Of a DNA stretch of 64,000 bases, positions 1-8,401 are shown one piece after another. The notes under the pieces were generated by a model. That model saw nothing but the letters and a program-made list of their open reading frames with translations, did no database searches and had not been told where the DNA came from. The stretch's first letter is position 1. Every line of letters starts with the position of its first letter. The translations under genes and the position numbers were made by a program. The stretch is taken from NCBI GenBank assembly GCA_965261315.1, contig CBDHDM010000038.1:1-64000 (forward strand). Reading direction: 5' to 3'. Origin of the DNA: Endozoicomonas sp965261315 (GTDB taxonomy: Bacteria > Pseudomonadota > Gammaproteobacteria > Pseudomonadales > Endozoicomonadaceae).

Positions 1-105
1 TTTGGCATCAACGCCATGCAGCTGGAAACTTTTTTTGCTCAAATCAATTCCAAGAAAAGCTACCTGACCTTTTTGGTTAGCTTCTGATTTGTTATGCTTG
101 CCCAT
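1..105 (-). mobile_element. IS110-family transposase, N-terminal fragment cut by window edge
   Basis: The minus strand starts ATG at 105 and stays open to base 1 (35 codons). The visible peptide contains VAFLGIDLSKKSFQLHGVD, the RuvC-like first-acidic-residue motif (GIDLSK..F..HGVD) of the DEDD transposases of the IS110 family. The rest of the gene lies left of the window. A plausible ribosome site, GGAGCG, lies just upstream of the ATG. Members of this family carry a long non-coding end next to the transposase, and in the IS110 subgroup this end encodes the bridge RNA. Which subgroup this is cannot be decided from 35 residues. Confidence 0.75.
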
Positions 106-530
106 GGTTCGCTCCGTTTCTTATTCTGAACGATGTCCGAACAACTCATTCTATCATGGCTCATTTGAAGCCGGTTTGGGAGCGGGGCGGACCATTCCAT
201 TAGGTCTTGGATCTTGAATTTATTAAAAATGAAAGGTATGACCAAAATCTTAAAATCTTAATGTACTCCAAAAAAGGTGGTACGTTAGGTTAACCTGAAC
301 CCCATCACTACAAGCAAGGTGTCAATTTTTTGTGGGTAATACCATCTTTTATCAAGAGATTGAGGTAGTAATGCAGGAATGGGAATTCAACAATTGCTTT
401 GGAATTTGTCTTCCGATAATTCGCTAGTTTCAAAATGCAAAAAGGAACCCTTGTCATTCAAGGTTAAAAAGACTTTAAAAATTGTAGAACATTCGAAGAT
501 TCAAGAAAAGCTGGAGAAAAATCTATCTAG
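106..530. other. Non-coding stretch: IS110 left end plus decayed DNA
   Basis: No gene is supported here. The part next to the transposase start (about 106-210) should be the left end of the IS110 element. The outer boundary cannot be fixed without a second copy. From about 370 to 540 the plus strand holds short, mutually frame-shifted reading frames that lead into the Mrr-type gene. They may be remains of its missing 5' part, but no conserved N-terminal motif is recognisable. Confidence 0.4.
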
Positions 531-590
531 AGCTCTCGTTTAACGGGTTCTGGTGCAGATGGTGGTGTTGATGTTGTACTGAAAGGGACA

Positions 591-1670
591 TTGCCTGAAG
601 GTAAGCTTGTTAAGATTTATGTTCAGTGCAAGGCCTGGTCAAACCAGAAGGTTGGAGTAAGGGCTGTTCGTGAACTCTATGGAGTCATGGCCGGAGATCA
701 GCTTCCGATTGGTATTTTTATTACTGCCAGTGATTTTACTGACGATGCCAGGGCTTTTGCTAAAGGTAAAAAGCTACAACTGATTTCTGGCGAGCGCCTT
801 TTGTCTCTGATTAGCCAGTTGCCTGAAGAACAGCAACAGGCGCTGGCAAGCAGTGCTCTGGCTGGCGACTATACCACGCCCACATGCCCAAAATGTGATA
901 TCAGGATGGTGCTCCGTACCGTCTCAAAGGGAAAAAATACGGGCGACCAGTTTTGGGGATGCAGCAACTTTCCTTCATGCCATCAGAAGCTTCACTTAAA
1001 GCGGAGTCATTCAAAGGAGAAGAAAAAAGACGATTCCTTTAACCGCTTTTTTGATATCCCTGAGAATCTATCAGCAAATCCTGCCGGATTTAATGACAGT
1101 AATGAGTCTTCCAAGTCATCTGAGGCATGGTCTGCTGACTCCAGAGCTGGAAGATCATCACGTTCAAAGGGTTACGAAAGGTCTCCCGCTAAGAACAAAA
1201 ACAGGGCATTTCTGGTTAGTATTGTTTTCTCCGTAGTCTTTATTGCTGTCTTGGTAAAAGCGGTCTCATCAATATTTACCTGGTTTGGTGAATCTACTCT
1301 GGATCACGCTGAAAAAGTCCAGCAGCAGGCTCAACGGGCGTATGCGGAAAAGGCAGGATCATCAATATCCAAGCCTGAAGTCCTTCCCGCCCAGGCGCGA
1401 CAAACTGATGCTTATGATGAGCAGGTAAGCGTTCTTGAGCAACAGGCAACGCTGAAGTTTGAGCGGGAAAGCTCGCTTGAAAGGCTCAGAGCCAAAGAGC
1501 TTGAGAAAGTAAAGGCACAAGCCTGGGTAGACTGGTACAGAGTGCCTTGGGGCTGTGATAACTGGGATTCAGATAAGCATATGGTTGAATGTATCAATCA
1601 TAAGATGGATGCAAAAGAACAGTTTGAGCAGCTCTGGGCTGAGGGTAGGGCTAATCTTTCAAAGGGCTAG
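591..1670 (+). CDS. Mrr-type restriction endonuclease-like protein with zinc ribbon and TM segment, 5'-truncated
   Basis: The open frame runs from 531, where it is preceded by a TAG at 528-530. Recognisable sequence starts at 543 with TGSGADGGVDVV, the first acidic motif of the Mrr catalytic fold, so homology begins upstream of the only usable start, TTG 591. From that start, YVQCKAW (residues 10-16) is the QxK catalytic motif, followed by the conserved VRELYGVMAG and TASDFTDDARAFAKG segments. A C4 topoisomerase-type zinc ribbon follows (C99, C102, C124, C130), then a Ser/Lys-rich linker, one TM helix (about 206-228) and a basic C-terminal tail. Related proteins carry N-terminal membrane helices and about 100 more residues ahead of the acidic motif; those are missing. 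I infer a 5'-truncated, probably inactive gene, likely damaged by the neighbouring IS activity. If translation really starts at 591, the first acidic motif is lost. Confidence 0.7.
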   Translation: MPEGKLVKIYVQCKAWSNQKVGVRAVRELYGVMAGDQLPIGIFITASDFTDDARAFAKGKKLQLISGERLLSLISQLPEEQQQALASSALAGDYTTPTCPKCDIRMVLRTVSKGKNTGDQFWGCSNFPSCHQKLHLKRSHSKEKKKDDSFNRFFDIPENLSANPAGFNDSNESSKSSEAWSADSRAGRSSRSKGYERSPAKNKNRAFLVSIVFSVVFIAVLVKAVSSIFTWFGESTLDHAEKVQQQAQRAYAEKAGSSISKPEVLPAQARQTDAYDEQVSVLEQQATLKFERESSLERLRAKELEKVKAQAWVDWYRVPWGCDNWDSDKHMVECINHKMDAKEQFEQLWAEGRANLSKG

Positions 1671-1771
1671 CTGAAAATTTATGAGATCATGCTGTTTTTT
1701 ACGTTTCAACTGGGTACAGCAACCTCTCGTAAGCTCCTTAAATAATAATTTCTATTTGAGCAGTAACACAG

Positions 1772-2455
1772 ATGAATTTTTTACAAACACCAGAATTGAC
1801 TTGTTATCGTGTCAAGGAAGATGCCCTGACCATTGTTCCTGCCTCTTCAAAAAGAGACTGGATGGATCAGACCAATTCACATTTTGCTTATCGTTGTACT
1901 CCAATGCCTATTGCTAACGGATCGGGCTGGGAGATGTTATGCCCTGAAGCTTTTGAGGCTGAATGGGATGGGGGCATCTTACCAACATCGATTTCGATAA
2001 GGTCATTGACGTCCAAAGAAGCTCCGAAATTTGTAGTATCCCATTTTGGAGATGCGATTTTGACTTTCCATACCGGCTATGTTTTCAGGACGAACAGTGG
2101 CTGGGCTGTTTGGGCTCGTGGGATGCCAAATGCAAGTAAACAAGACATCTACCCTTTGGAAGGTTTAGTAGAAACTGATTGGTTGCCCTATACGTTTACA
2201 ATGAATTGGCGTTTCACAAATCCAGGCATTGTACGATTTGAAAAAGATGAGCCTGTTTGTTTTTTAACCTTATGTCCGCATGCATCTCTGGATAGCGTTC
2301 AACCTGTTATTAAAGATGTTGCTGAAAATCCGGCGTTGGAAAAAGAGTATTTAGCCTGGAAAGCCGAGCGTACTCATTTCATAGAAAAGTTGAGAAAGGG
2401 AGATGAAGAAACCATAAAGCGCGGATGGGAAAAGACCTACCTTAATGGTCCTTAA
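1772..2455 (+). CDS. DUF6065 family protein
   Basis: A 227-residue soluble protein without signal peptide or membrane segment. It matches the pattern I associate with DUF6065: an N-terminal IVPASSKRDWMD, then YRCTPMPIANGSGWEMLCP, SHFGDAILTFHTGYVFR, and ETDWLPYTFTMNWRFT followed by a glycine-rich strand. The function of this family is not known to me. The reading frame is intact, but the last codons (NGP-stop) lie exactly where an IS-derived inverted repeat begins (2450). The stop TAA at 2453-2455 is therefore supplied by the inserted element, and the native C-terminus may have been a little longer. The start ATG 1772 has only a weak AG-rich region upstream (gagcagtaac). Confidence 0.7.
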   Translation: MNFLQTPELTCYRVKEDALTIVPASSKRDWMDQTNSHFAYRCTPMPIANGSGWEMLCPEAFEAEWDGGILPTSISIRSLTSKEAPKFVVSHFGDAILTFHTGYVFRTNSGWAVWARGMPNASKQDIYPLEGLVETDWLPYTFTMNWRFTNPGIVRFEKDEPVCFLTLCPHASLDSVQPVIKDVAENPALEKEYLAWKAERTHFIEKLRKGDEETIKRGWEKTYLNGP

Positions 2456-3323
2456 CTCCCGCTTAATTTTGAATTGGTGAGTTTACGGCCTGCACACCGG
2501 GCAAAAAAGTATAGTTTTTATACACACCAAAATCTGATTTACAGGATCAGCTTGTGTTCATGGTCGCTCCGTTTATTTTTTATCCATATTTACATTTACT
2601 CGGTGTTTTCCGCGCACAGGCTATCCCGCAGTCAACGCAATTAGCTTAATACAGAGTTTCCGGGCAGCGTTATCTACTAACCACGGCTCTTCTCACATCA
2701 AGTCGCTTTGAAGCCTCCCACAGCCATTCCAGTGCCACTGTCGTTTTCACGAAGTGCAGTGTCCATTTTCTACCACTACAGGTGAGGCGGCCTACCGACC
2801 GTACAATCTTCCGGATCAAGGTGCGGATTCCATGCTTTCTTTCAGTTTTGGGCAATCTGGCCACAGGCGTAAAACGCTTGATTCGCATGAAACTTTTTAC
2901 AAGGTGGAAATGCTGTATCACGTCGGGTGCTACTTGTTGGCAAAGGCTGCGGGCAACGGAGTACAGGGCTTTCATAGCTTCCGCATTAAAAAGGGTCAGA
3001 TATTCTCCAATGCGAGTCTTTGTCATCGCAGCCGCGATTACGTTTCTTGAGGTGGATGTGTTCTTCAAGCAGGTCGGGCAGTTTGAGCTGGTTGGTCAGC
3101 CGGGCTATGAACAGACTTCCGGCCATGCCAGTCAGCTTGGCATCGGTAAAATCAATCAATCTCGATTTTTTCAGGCTTTGGAATTACCATTTTGTAGCGT
3201 CCCTGTGCAGCACCTTACTGGGTGCGTTGTTGTGAACACAGGTATTTTGCCTGAACAGCACAGGGGACGCTCCTTTCAATTCCTTCTGCCTTTCTTTTTC
3301 AAGTTGTTAAGCGGGAGTTAAGG
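2450..3323. mobile_element. Internally deleted IS1380-like element with intact 17-bp terminal inverted repeats
   Basis: The left end at 2450-2466 reads CCTTAACTCCCGCTTAA, and the exact reverse complement TTAAGCGGGAGTTAAGG lies at 3307-3323. Between them, on the minus strand, are N-terminal and C-terminal scraps of a transposase with a large central deletion. At 874 bp the element is about half the size expected for an autonomous IS1380 member. No target duplication is obvious (left flank ATGGT, right flank ATTAA). The ends could still be substrates for a transposase supplied in trans. Confidence 0.7.
2670..3190 (-). pseudogene. IS1380-family transposase remnant, frameshifted and centrally deleted
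   Basis: Reading the minus strand from ATG 3190, the protein starts MVIPKPEKIEID. A 4-bp GATT duplication then shifts the frame, and the reading resumes as DFTDAKLTGMAGSLFIARL, LPDLLEEHIHLKKRNRGCDD, the typical N-terminus of IS1380 transposases. A further frame change leads to a 132-residue frame ending at 2670. Its tail (IRTLIRKIVRSVGRL, then GRKWTLHF) resembles the C-terminal GRL...GR segment of the same family. The DDE catalytic core between these parts is missing, so the gene is dead. Confidence 0.65.
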
Positions 3324-3670
3324 ATTAAATAAAAGATTGAGATAAAATTGCATCCTTTAGCTGGCCTCTCTGCCGCTGAGGCTGTTTTGCTCATGGAGGC
3401 GGTTAATCAGTTGCGATTTTCCTCTATGTCGGAAAAGGGGGGGCTGTTGTAGCTACTCAGGCAGCCTGTATTGTTACCACAGCCATTGTCGGTGTTGCTG
3501 ATCATTAACTGCGCTATGCTTTTCTGTTCTTTGTTATCTCATTATTTCTGCATATGGTTTCTTTTCCTGACAGCAGCGGACCTTGAAAGAGGGGGAATAG
3601 ATAACCCAGAGGTTGGCTGTTACTATGCCTGCACCATAATGAATAAGTAGCCCTATTGGGTTGGAGTCTT
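3324..3670. other. Intergenic region, nothing recognised
   Basis: About 350 bp between the IS remnant and the aldo/keto reductase. I see no intact ORF, RNA gene or clear promoter pair. A GGAG at 3663-3666 serves as the ribosome site of the next gene. Confidence 0.4.
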
Positions 3671-4642
3671 ATGAACCGAATTCCCCTGACTATTTTCTTA
3701 CCTGAAGCCAGCAGAATTTCTGCGGGCTGTATGGGGTTGGGTGGAGACTGGGATAATAGCCCGGTTTCAAAAGATCATATGATGCAGGCGCACCAGTTTC
3801 TGGACAGTGCTCTGGAGAACGGAATTAACTTTTTTGACCACGCAGATATCTATACCCGAGGTAAGGCTGAGCAGGTATTTGGCGAGGTATTGGCTCAACG
3901 GTCAGGACTGAGAGATAAAATATTCCTGCAAAGCAAGTGTGGCATTCGTTTTGCGGAAGGAAGCGTTCCAAACCGCTACGACTTTTCTCGAGACTGGATT
4001 CTTCACAGTGTTGAAAATAGTCTTGCCCGTTTGAACACCGACTACCTGGATCTCCTGCTCCTCCATAGACCGGATCCTCTGATGCAGCCGGAAGAGGTCG
4101 CCGAGGCTTTTCATCAGTTGCAGAAAGATGGAAAAGTTAAGCATTTCGGTGTGTCAAACATGAATGGCCACCAGATTAAATACCTTCAATCATTCCTTGA
4201 GCAGCCTATCGTGGTCAATCAGTTGCAGATGAGCCTGACCCACCTGGACTGGCTGGATGAAGGGGTGCTGGCGAATCACTCTGAAGGTCAGGGCGTCAGC
4301 TTTACACCTGGTACAGTGGAATATTGCCGGAGTCACAACATCCAGCTTCAGGCTTGGGGCTGCTTGAGCAAAGGCGTGTTCACCGGGAAAGATGCCCGTG
4401 GTGAGTCAGACGCTATTCAGGAAACTGCCCATTTGGTTAAAGCGTTTTCAGAGGCGTTGGGTGTTTCCAGAGAGGCGATTGTATTAGCCTGGTTGATGCG
4501 TCACCCTGCTGGTATCCAGCCGGTGATTGGAACGACAAATGCCTTGCGTATCAAGGCTTGTCGAGAGGCTGAAGATATAGAATTGAGCAGGGAACAATGG
4601 TATCAGTTGTATGTGAGTGCCAGAGGTCGTATGCTTCCGTAG
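3671..4642 (+). CDS. Aldo/keto reductase, YdhF-like
   Basis: A 323-residue NADPH-dependent oxidoreductase of the aldo/keto reductase superfamily, predicted to act in the cytosol on a carbonyl substrate that cannot be named. The catalytic tetrad is visible: D56 and Y61 in FFDHADIY, K89 in FLQSKCG and H132 in LLLLHRPD. The C-terminal cofactor segment contains QPVIGTTNALRI. Overall layout and length fit E. coli YdhF. ATG 3671 is preferred over an in-frame TTG at 3656 because GGAG lies 4 nt upstream. The gene stands alone, followed by a 600-bp leader of the next gene. Confidence 0.88.
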   Translation: MNRIPLTIFLPEASRISAGCMGLGGDWDNSPVSKDHMMQAHQFLDSALENGINFFDHADIYTRGKAEQVFGEVLAQRSGLRDKIFLQSKCGIRFAEGSVPNRYDFSRDWILHSVENSLARLNTDYLDLLLLHRPDPLMQPEEVAEAFHQLQKDGKVKHFGVSNMNGHQIKYLQSFLEQPIVVNQLQMSLTHLDWLDEGVLANHSEGQGVSFTPGTVEYCRSHNIQLQAWGCLSKGVFTGKDARGESDAIQETAHLVKAFSEALGVSREAIVLAWLMRHPAGIQPVIGTTNALRIKACREAEDIELSREQWYQLYVSARGRMLP

Positions 4643-5246
4643 TCTAAAAAGGTCAAGGTAATGTTAGGGTTGTGTATCCATAAATGTGATAATTCCCTAG
4701 TCATAGATGGATAAAAACAGTATTCACTGTCTAAAAAACACGCTAAACTAGCTGACCTTTTTCTACCCTGTGCGTAGCCTTTCTTGGCCGCAAGGGTTTT
4801 GTTGGGAAGTCCTGGCGCTTCGTTTCCTGCATTTAATCCGGCTGAAAGTTGAATTGCATACTCTGTTGAGTGCTCAGCCACTGGAAGATCGATAGATCTT
4901 GTTATCCTCTATCAATGCAGGCCAAGCTTGTTATCAAGCCTCTCCAAACGCAGTCGTGGACCTCACAGGCGATTCGGTAACGTCATTCTGTTCTTGAATC
5001 AGACCGATTTTTCCGGGTAGCAGCACCAGGAAGTCCATGGCCTGCAAATCCTCCGAATGCTATTTGGTAAAGCATCGGCAAAGTGCATCGCCATTCCATT
5101 TCTGTTTGCTCCGAGCGTCGCCAGCACCAAGCAGCCATGAGCCGGCTTACCGGACCATCAAATGCCGTCTGATCTGAACCTGACAGCTTTTGAGATTAAG
5201 ATGGCGGCATTTCTATGGTAAAGAATTGAATTTATGGAGTATCAAA
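4643..5246. promoter_or_regulatory. Long untranslated stretch ahead of deaD (possible long 5' leader)
   Basis: 604 bp without a credible ORF precede the helicase start. In enterobacteria the deaD/csdA cold-shock helicase mRNA carries an unusually long 5' leader involved in its regulation, so a similar arrangement is plausible here. This is an inference from position and size. I see no motif that proves it, and the promoter could also lie close to the gene. Confidence 0.35.
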
Positions 5247-7091
5247 TTGACTGATACCAACAACGCGATGACTTTTGCGGATCTTCCTCTGTCCGAGGCA
5301 GTAATCAAGGCTGTACAGGATGTAGGCTATGAGAGCCCATCCCCGATTCAGGCTCAAAGTATTCCTCATCTGCTGGAAGGTCGTGACCTGCTTGGACTGG
5401 CTCAGACCGGAACGGGTAAAACCGCTGCATTTGCGTTGCCACTGCTGTCTCGTATTGACCTGCAGCAGCGTGATCCTCAGGTTCTGGTATTAACGCCAAC
5501 CCGAGAGCTGGCCATTCAGGTTGCTGAAGCATTCCAGCGTTATGCCCGTCATATGAAAGGCTTCCATGTACTGCCTGTATACGGTGGTCAGGATATGCGT
5601 GGACAATTGCGCAGTCTGCAGCGTGGAGCCCATGTGATTGTGGGTACACCGGGTCGTGTTATGGATCACCTGCGTCGTGAAAGCCTCAAGCTGGACGGTT
5701 TGAAAACGGTCGTTCTTGATGAAGCGGATGAAATGCTTCGCATGGGCTTCGTGGATGATATTGAATGGATTATGGAGCAGACACCGGCAGATCGTCAGGT
5801 GGCCCTGTTCTCGGCAACCATGCCGTACCAGATTCGCAAAATTGCGGACACCTATCTTAAAAACCCGGCAATGGTTGAGATTAAAGCCAAGACGGCAACC
5901 GTTGATACCATCACTCAGAAGGTCTGTATGGTTAGTGGTTTCCACAAGCTGGATGCGCTTACCCGTATTCTGGAAGTTGAGCCGTTCGATGCCATGATTA
6001 TTTTCGTGCGCACCAAAACCGCAACGGTTGAGCTGGCTGAAAAACTGGAAGCCCGGGGCTTTGCCGCAGCAGCACTCAATGGTGATATGAGCCAGGCGCT
6101 GCGTGAAAAAGTCGTTGACCGTCTCAAGAAAGGTTCTCTGGATATTCTGGTAGCCACTGACGTAGCGGCCAGGGGCCTTGATGTTGAGCGCATGAGCCAT
6201 GTGGTGAACTACGACATCCCTTACGATACTGAGGCGTATGTTCACCGTATTGGTCGTACCGGCCGTGCGGGTCGTGAAGGTACCGCTATTCTGTTTGCTA
6301 CGCACAGAGAGCGCAGAATGTTGCGTTCCATTGAAAGTGCTACACGACAGCGTATTGACACCATGCGTCTGCCTTCCATGAGCGATGTGCGTGATATCCG
6401 TATCCGCCAGTTTAAGGAAGAAGTGGGCAAAGTACTGGAGATGGGGGAAGAGCTGGATGTGTTCCGTGAACTGGTGGCTGAGCTCGGACAGGAAAATGCC
6501 CTGAGCCACGAAGACATGGCGGCGGCACTGTGCTTTATGGCACAGAAAGAGCGCCCATTCCCGGATGCCAAAGAGCCAGAGCAGCCTCGTCGTGAAGGCC
6601 GTGAGCGTGGCGAGAGAGGTGATCGTCCTGATCGTGGAGAGCGACGCGGGCGTGATGGCGAGCGACGTGGCGAGCGTGGCCGTGAGCGCAACAATGACGG
6701 AATGGTTCGCTATCGTGTAGAGCTGGGTCGTGACCAGGGAATCAATCCGGGTGATCTGGTTGGTGCTATTGCCAATGAAGGCAAAATCTCCGGACAGAGC
6801 ATTGGCCATATCCGTTTGTTTGACAGCTGTTCGTCAGTCTATCTGCCAGAAGGGATGGATAAGGCCGTTATTGAAGCCTTGAAAGGCGCGAAAATCCGTA
6901 ACCGTCCGATGGAGTTAAAACTGTGGTCAGGTGACGAGCCTCAAGCAACAGAGCGTCGTGGTGGTCGTCGTGAGGGTGCTGGTCGCCGTGATAGTGGTCG
7001 TGCTCAAGGTGGCCGTCGGGAAGGTGGTCGTGGTGAAGGCAGCCGTGGTGGTGATCGTCGCCCACGTCGTGATAATAGCGGTAACCGTTAA
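5247..7091 (+). CDS. deaD: ATP-dependent RNA helicase DeaD (CsdA)
   Basis: A 614-residue DEAD-box RNA helicase for ribosome assembly, mRNA decay and cold adaptation. The motifs are complete: Q-motif (FADLPLS...PSPIQ), Walker A AQTGTGKT (52-59), PTRELA, TPGR, DEAD (158-161), SAT (189-191), ARGLD, and HRIGRTGRAGR. After residue about 480 comes an Arg/Gly/Glu-rich linker, then the DeaD-type RNA-binding domain (YRVELGRDQGINPGDLVGAI...), then a basic RGG-like tail of Arg/Gly repeats. The frame is open further upstream, but TTG 5247 has GGAG 7 nt before it, while the internal ATG 5268 has no ribosome site, so TTG is preferred. An ATG start at 5268 would lose only 7 residues. Confidence 0.93.
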   Translation: MTDTNNAMTFADLPLSEAVIKAVQDVGYESPSPIQAQSIPHLLEGRDLLGLAQTGTGKTAAFALPLLSRIDLQQRDPQVLVLTPTRELAIQVAEAFQRYARHMKGFHVLPVYGGQDMRGQLRSLQRGAHVIVGTPGRVMDHLRRESLKLDGLKTVVLDEADEMLRMGFVDDIEWIMEQTPADRQVALFSATMPYQIRKIADTYLKNPAMVEIKAKTATVDTITQKVCMVSGFHKLDALTRILEVEPFDAMIIFVRTKTATVELAEKLEARGFAAAALNGDMSQALREKVVDRLKKGSLDILVATDVAARGLDVERMSHVVNYDIPYDTEAYVHRIGRTGRAGREGTAILFATHRERRMLRSIESATRQRIDTMRLPSMSDVRDIRIRQFKEEVGKVLEMGEELDVFRELVAELGQENALSHEDMAAALCFMAQKERPFPDAKEPEQPRREGRERGERGDRPDRGERRGRDGERRGERGRERNNDGMVRYRVELGRDQGINPGDLVGAIANEGKISGQSIGHIRLFDSCSSVYLPEGMDKAVIEALKGAKIRNRPMELKLWSGDEPQATERRGGRREGAGRRDSGRAQGGRREGGRGEGSRGGDRRPRRDNSGNR

Positions 7092-7096
7092 GTATC

Positions 7097-7125
7097 TTAC
7101 TGGTGGCTTTCTGAGCCACCAGTAA
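7097..7125. terminator. Hairpin between convergent genes (probable bidirectional terminator)
   Basis: The arms TTACTGGTGGCT and AGCCACCAGTAA form a 12-bp perfect stem with a 5-nt loop. It lies 6 bp after the deaD stop and 9 bp before the stop of the opposing gene. There is no long T-tract on either strand, so termination is likely but not certain. Confidence 0.6.
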
Positions 7126-7133
7126 ACCCTTTA

Positions 7134-8294
7134 CTAAATTAATCTTTCCTGAATAGGAGGTAAGTGGGCCAAAATAACCTCTTGGTCAGTACACCACATA
7201 TTGCAGAAAGCTTGTTGCTTTACTTCAAGTTCCTCGCAGTTGTACGGGTTTCTGCATCTTATTCTTTCCAGTTCAAAATCCACTTTATCTACAGCTACCC
7301 AACAACTATGCCCACCTCTTCTGACTAAAACGGCGACAGAACGGTTTTGTTCTATTTCTTCTGATAGTTTGGATAACCCATTAATTTTTTTCTTTTGGCA
7401 GGGGATGTTGTGTAAGCAATGCAGTTTATGAAAAATGCTGTCCTGATTATCACAATCTGTATCTTGAACCCTGTCTGACCGGATGTCTTTGCCTTGCTCG
7501 TAAGCAAACATTGCAGCAATAGCCGCTCCGCTGTTTGCTGAAGTCTTCTGTTGAATTATGGGTTTATCGTTCTGGGTGAAAAGCACTTCTATACTTCCAA
7601 CTTTTTTAGTCCTTTCAGAATCCAGATAATATATTTTGTCTATAACATCATCTGGAAAAATCAAAGTGTAGTGATGTCGGCAACTAAAGCTTACCTTTCC
7701 AAGCAGTGGGTGAGTTTGAAAAATAAACTGAGTATATAGCTCTAACTTAACTACTTCTAATTTTGTGACTTCAGTAAAAGGCTCGTGAATACCTTTAGCA
7801 TTTAGATAGCTGGAAAAGTCTTGAGACTGAAGTGTTCCCTGAAAATGCGCTTCTATCTCTTTGCAACAGGCCGATAGCTCTTCTCTGTCATATGCATCAC
7901 TTCTTTTGCGAGTTGTCATCACCTCAGGAGGGTAGCGCCTTGGGTAGTTTGAGGGCTCAATACCTGCAAGAGACATGAGTTTTTTTGCGAGGTGTTCATA
8001 TACTGTTTGTCGATCATTTCCCTGTTTTGACTCGGAAGTACATAAAGTTTGACCATCAGTTGAATTGGCTATTTCACAACGACTACCTTGCCTTAATGCT
8101 AAAGCTTGTGCTTGATCTTGTGAGTTGCCTGATCTCAGGTTTATTGTTTTTTCTTCAGGTGACTCTGTGCTGCCTGCTAGTCTCACCCTGTGGATACCTG
8201 CCTGGGGGCTTTTGGGCGGACTACTTTCGTGAAATACCTGGTTTTTCTGTTGAGTAGTTATAGGTTTGACTGGCGAGAAGGTTGAGGGCTCCAT
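7134..8294 (-). CDS. Uncharacterised protein with papain/C39-like C-terminal pattern (effector candidate)
   Basis: A 386-residue protein with no signal peptide or TM segment. I do not recognise a named family. The N-terminal ~110 residues are polar and disordered (Pro/Ser/Gln-rich). The C-terminal half holds a pattern like the core of papain-fold C39-type peptidases: QQKTSANSGAAIAAM (249-262), where such enzymes have a Cys before GAA; GGHSCWVAVD (H329); and RCRNPYN (N349). In this reading the nucleophile position would be Ser255 rather than Cys, suggesting an inactive or non-peptidase relative; Cys347 and Cys353 are other candidates. A polar N-terminus plus hydrolase-like C-terminus is common in secreted effectors of host-associated bacteria. 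That role is only inferred. The start ATG 8294 has a modest GATATT context and no strong ribosome site. Confidence 0.55.
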   Translation of the reverse strand: MEPSTFSPVKPITTQQKNQVFHESSPPKSPQAGIHRVRLAGSTESPEEKTINLRSGNSQDQAQALALRQGSRCEIANSTDGQTLCTSESKQGNDRQTVYEHLAKKLMSLAGIEPSNYPRRYPPEVMTTRKRSDAYDREELSACCKEIEAHFQGTLQSQDFSSYLNAKGIHEPFTEVTKLEVVKLELYTQFIFQTHPLLGKVSFSCRHHYTLIFPDDVIDKIYYLDSERTKKVGSIEVLFTQNDKPIIQQKTSANSGAAIAAMFAYEQGKDIRSDRVQDTDCDNQDSIFHKLHCLHNIPCQKKKINGLSKLSEEIEQNRSVAVLVRRGGHSCWVAVDKVDFELERIRCRNPYNCEELEVKQQAFCNMWCTDQEVILAHLPPIQERLI

Positions 8295-8401
8295 AAGTAA
8301 TATCTGAATGGTGATTTAATAGTGAACTTTCGACAGGGAAGGTTGGGGAATGGTTCACTTAAATATGGATAAGATTTACTTATACGGACCTTTCAAGCTG
8401 T

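Noticed and set aside
2782..3321. 179-codon plus-strand ORF across the IS remnant
   Set aside because: It is the complement of the IS1380 transposase remnant and its C-terminus is the inverted repeat.
5490..6809. 439-codon antisense frame across deaD
   Set aside because: It is a shadow of a GC-skewed coding strand; the plus-strand helicase explains the region fully.
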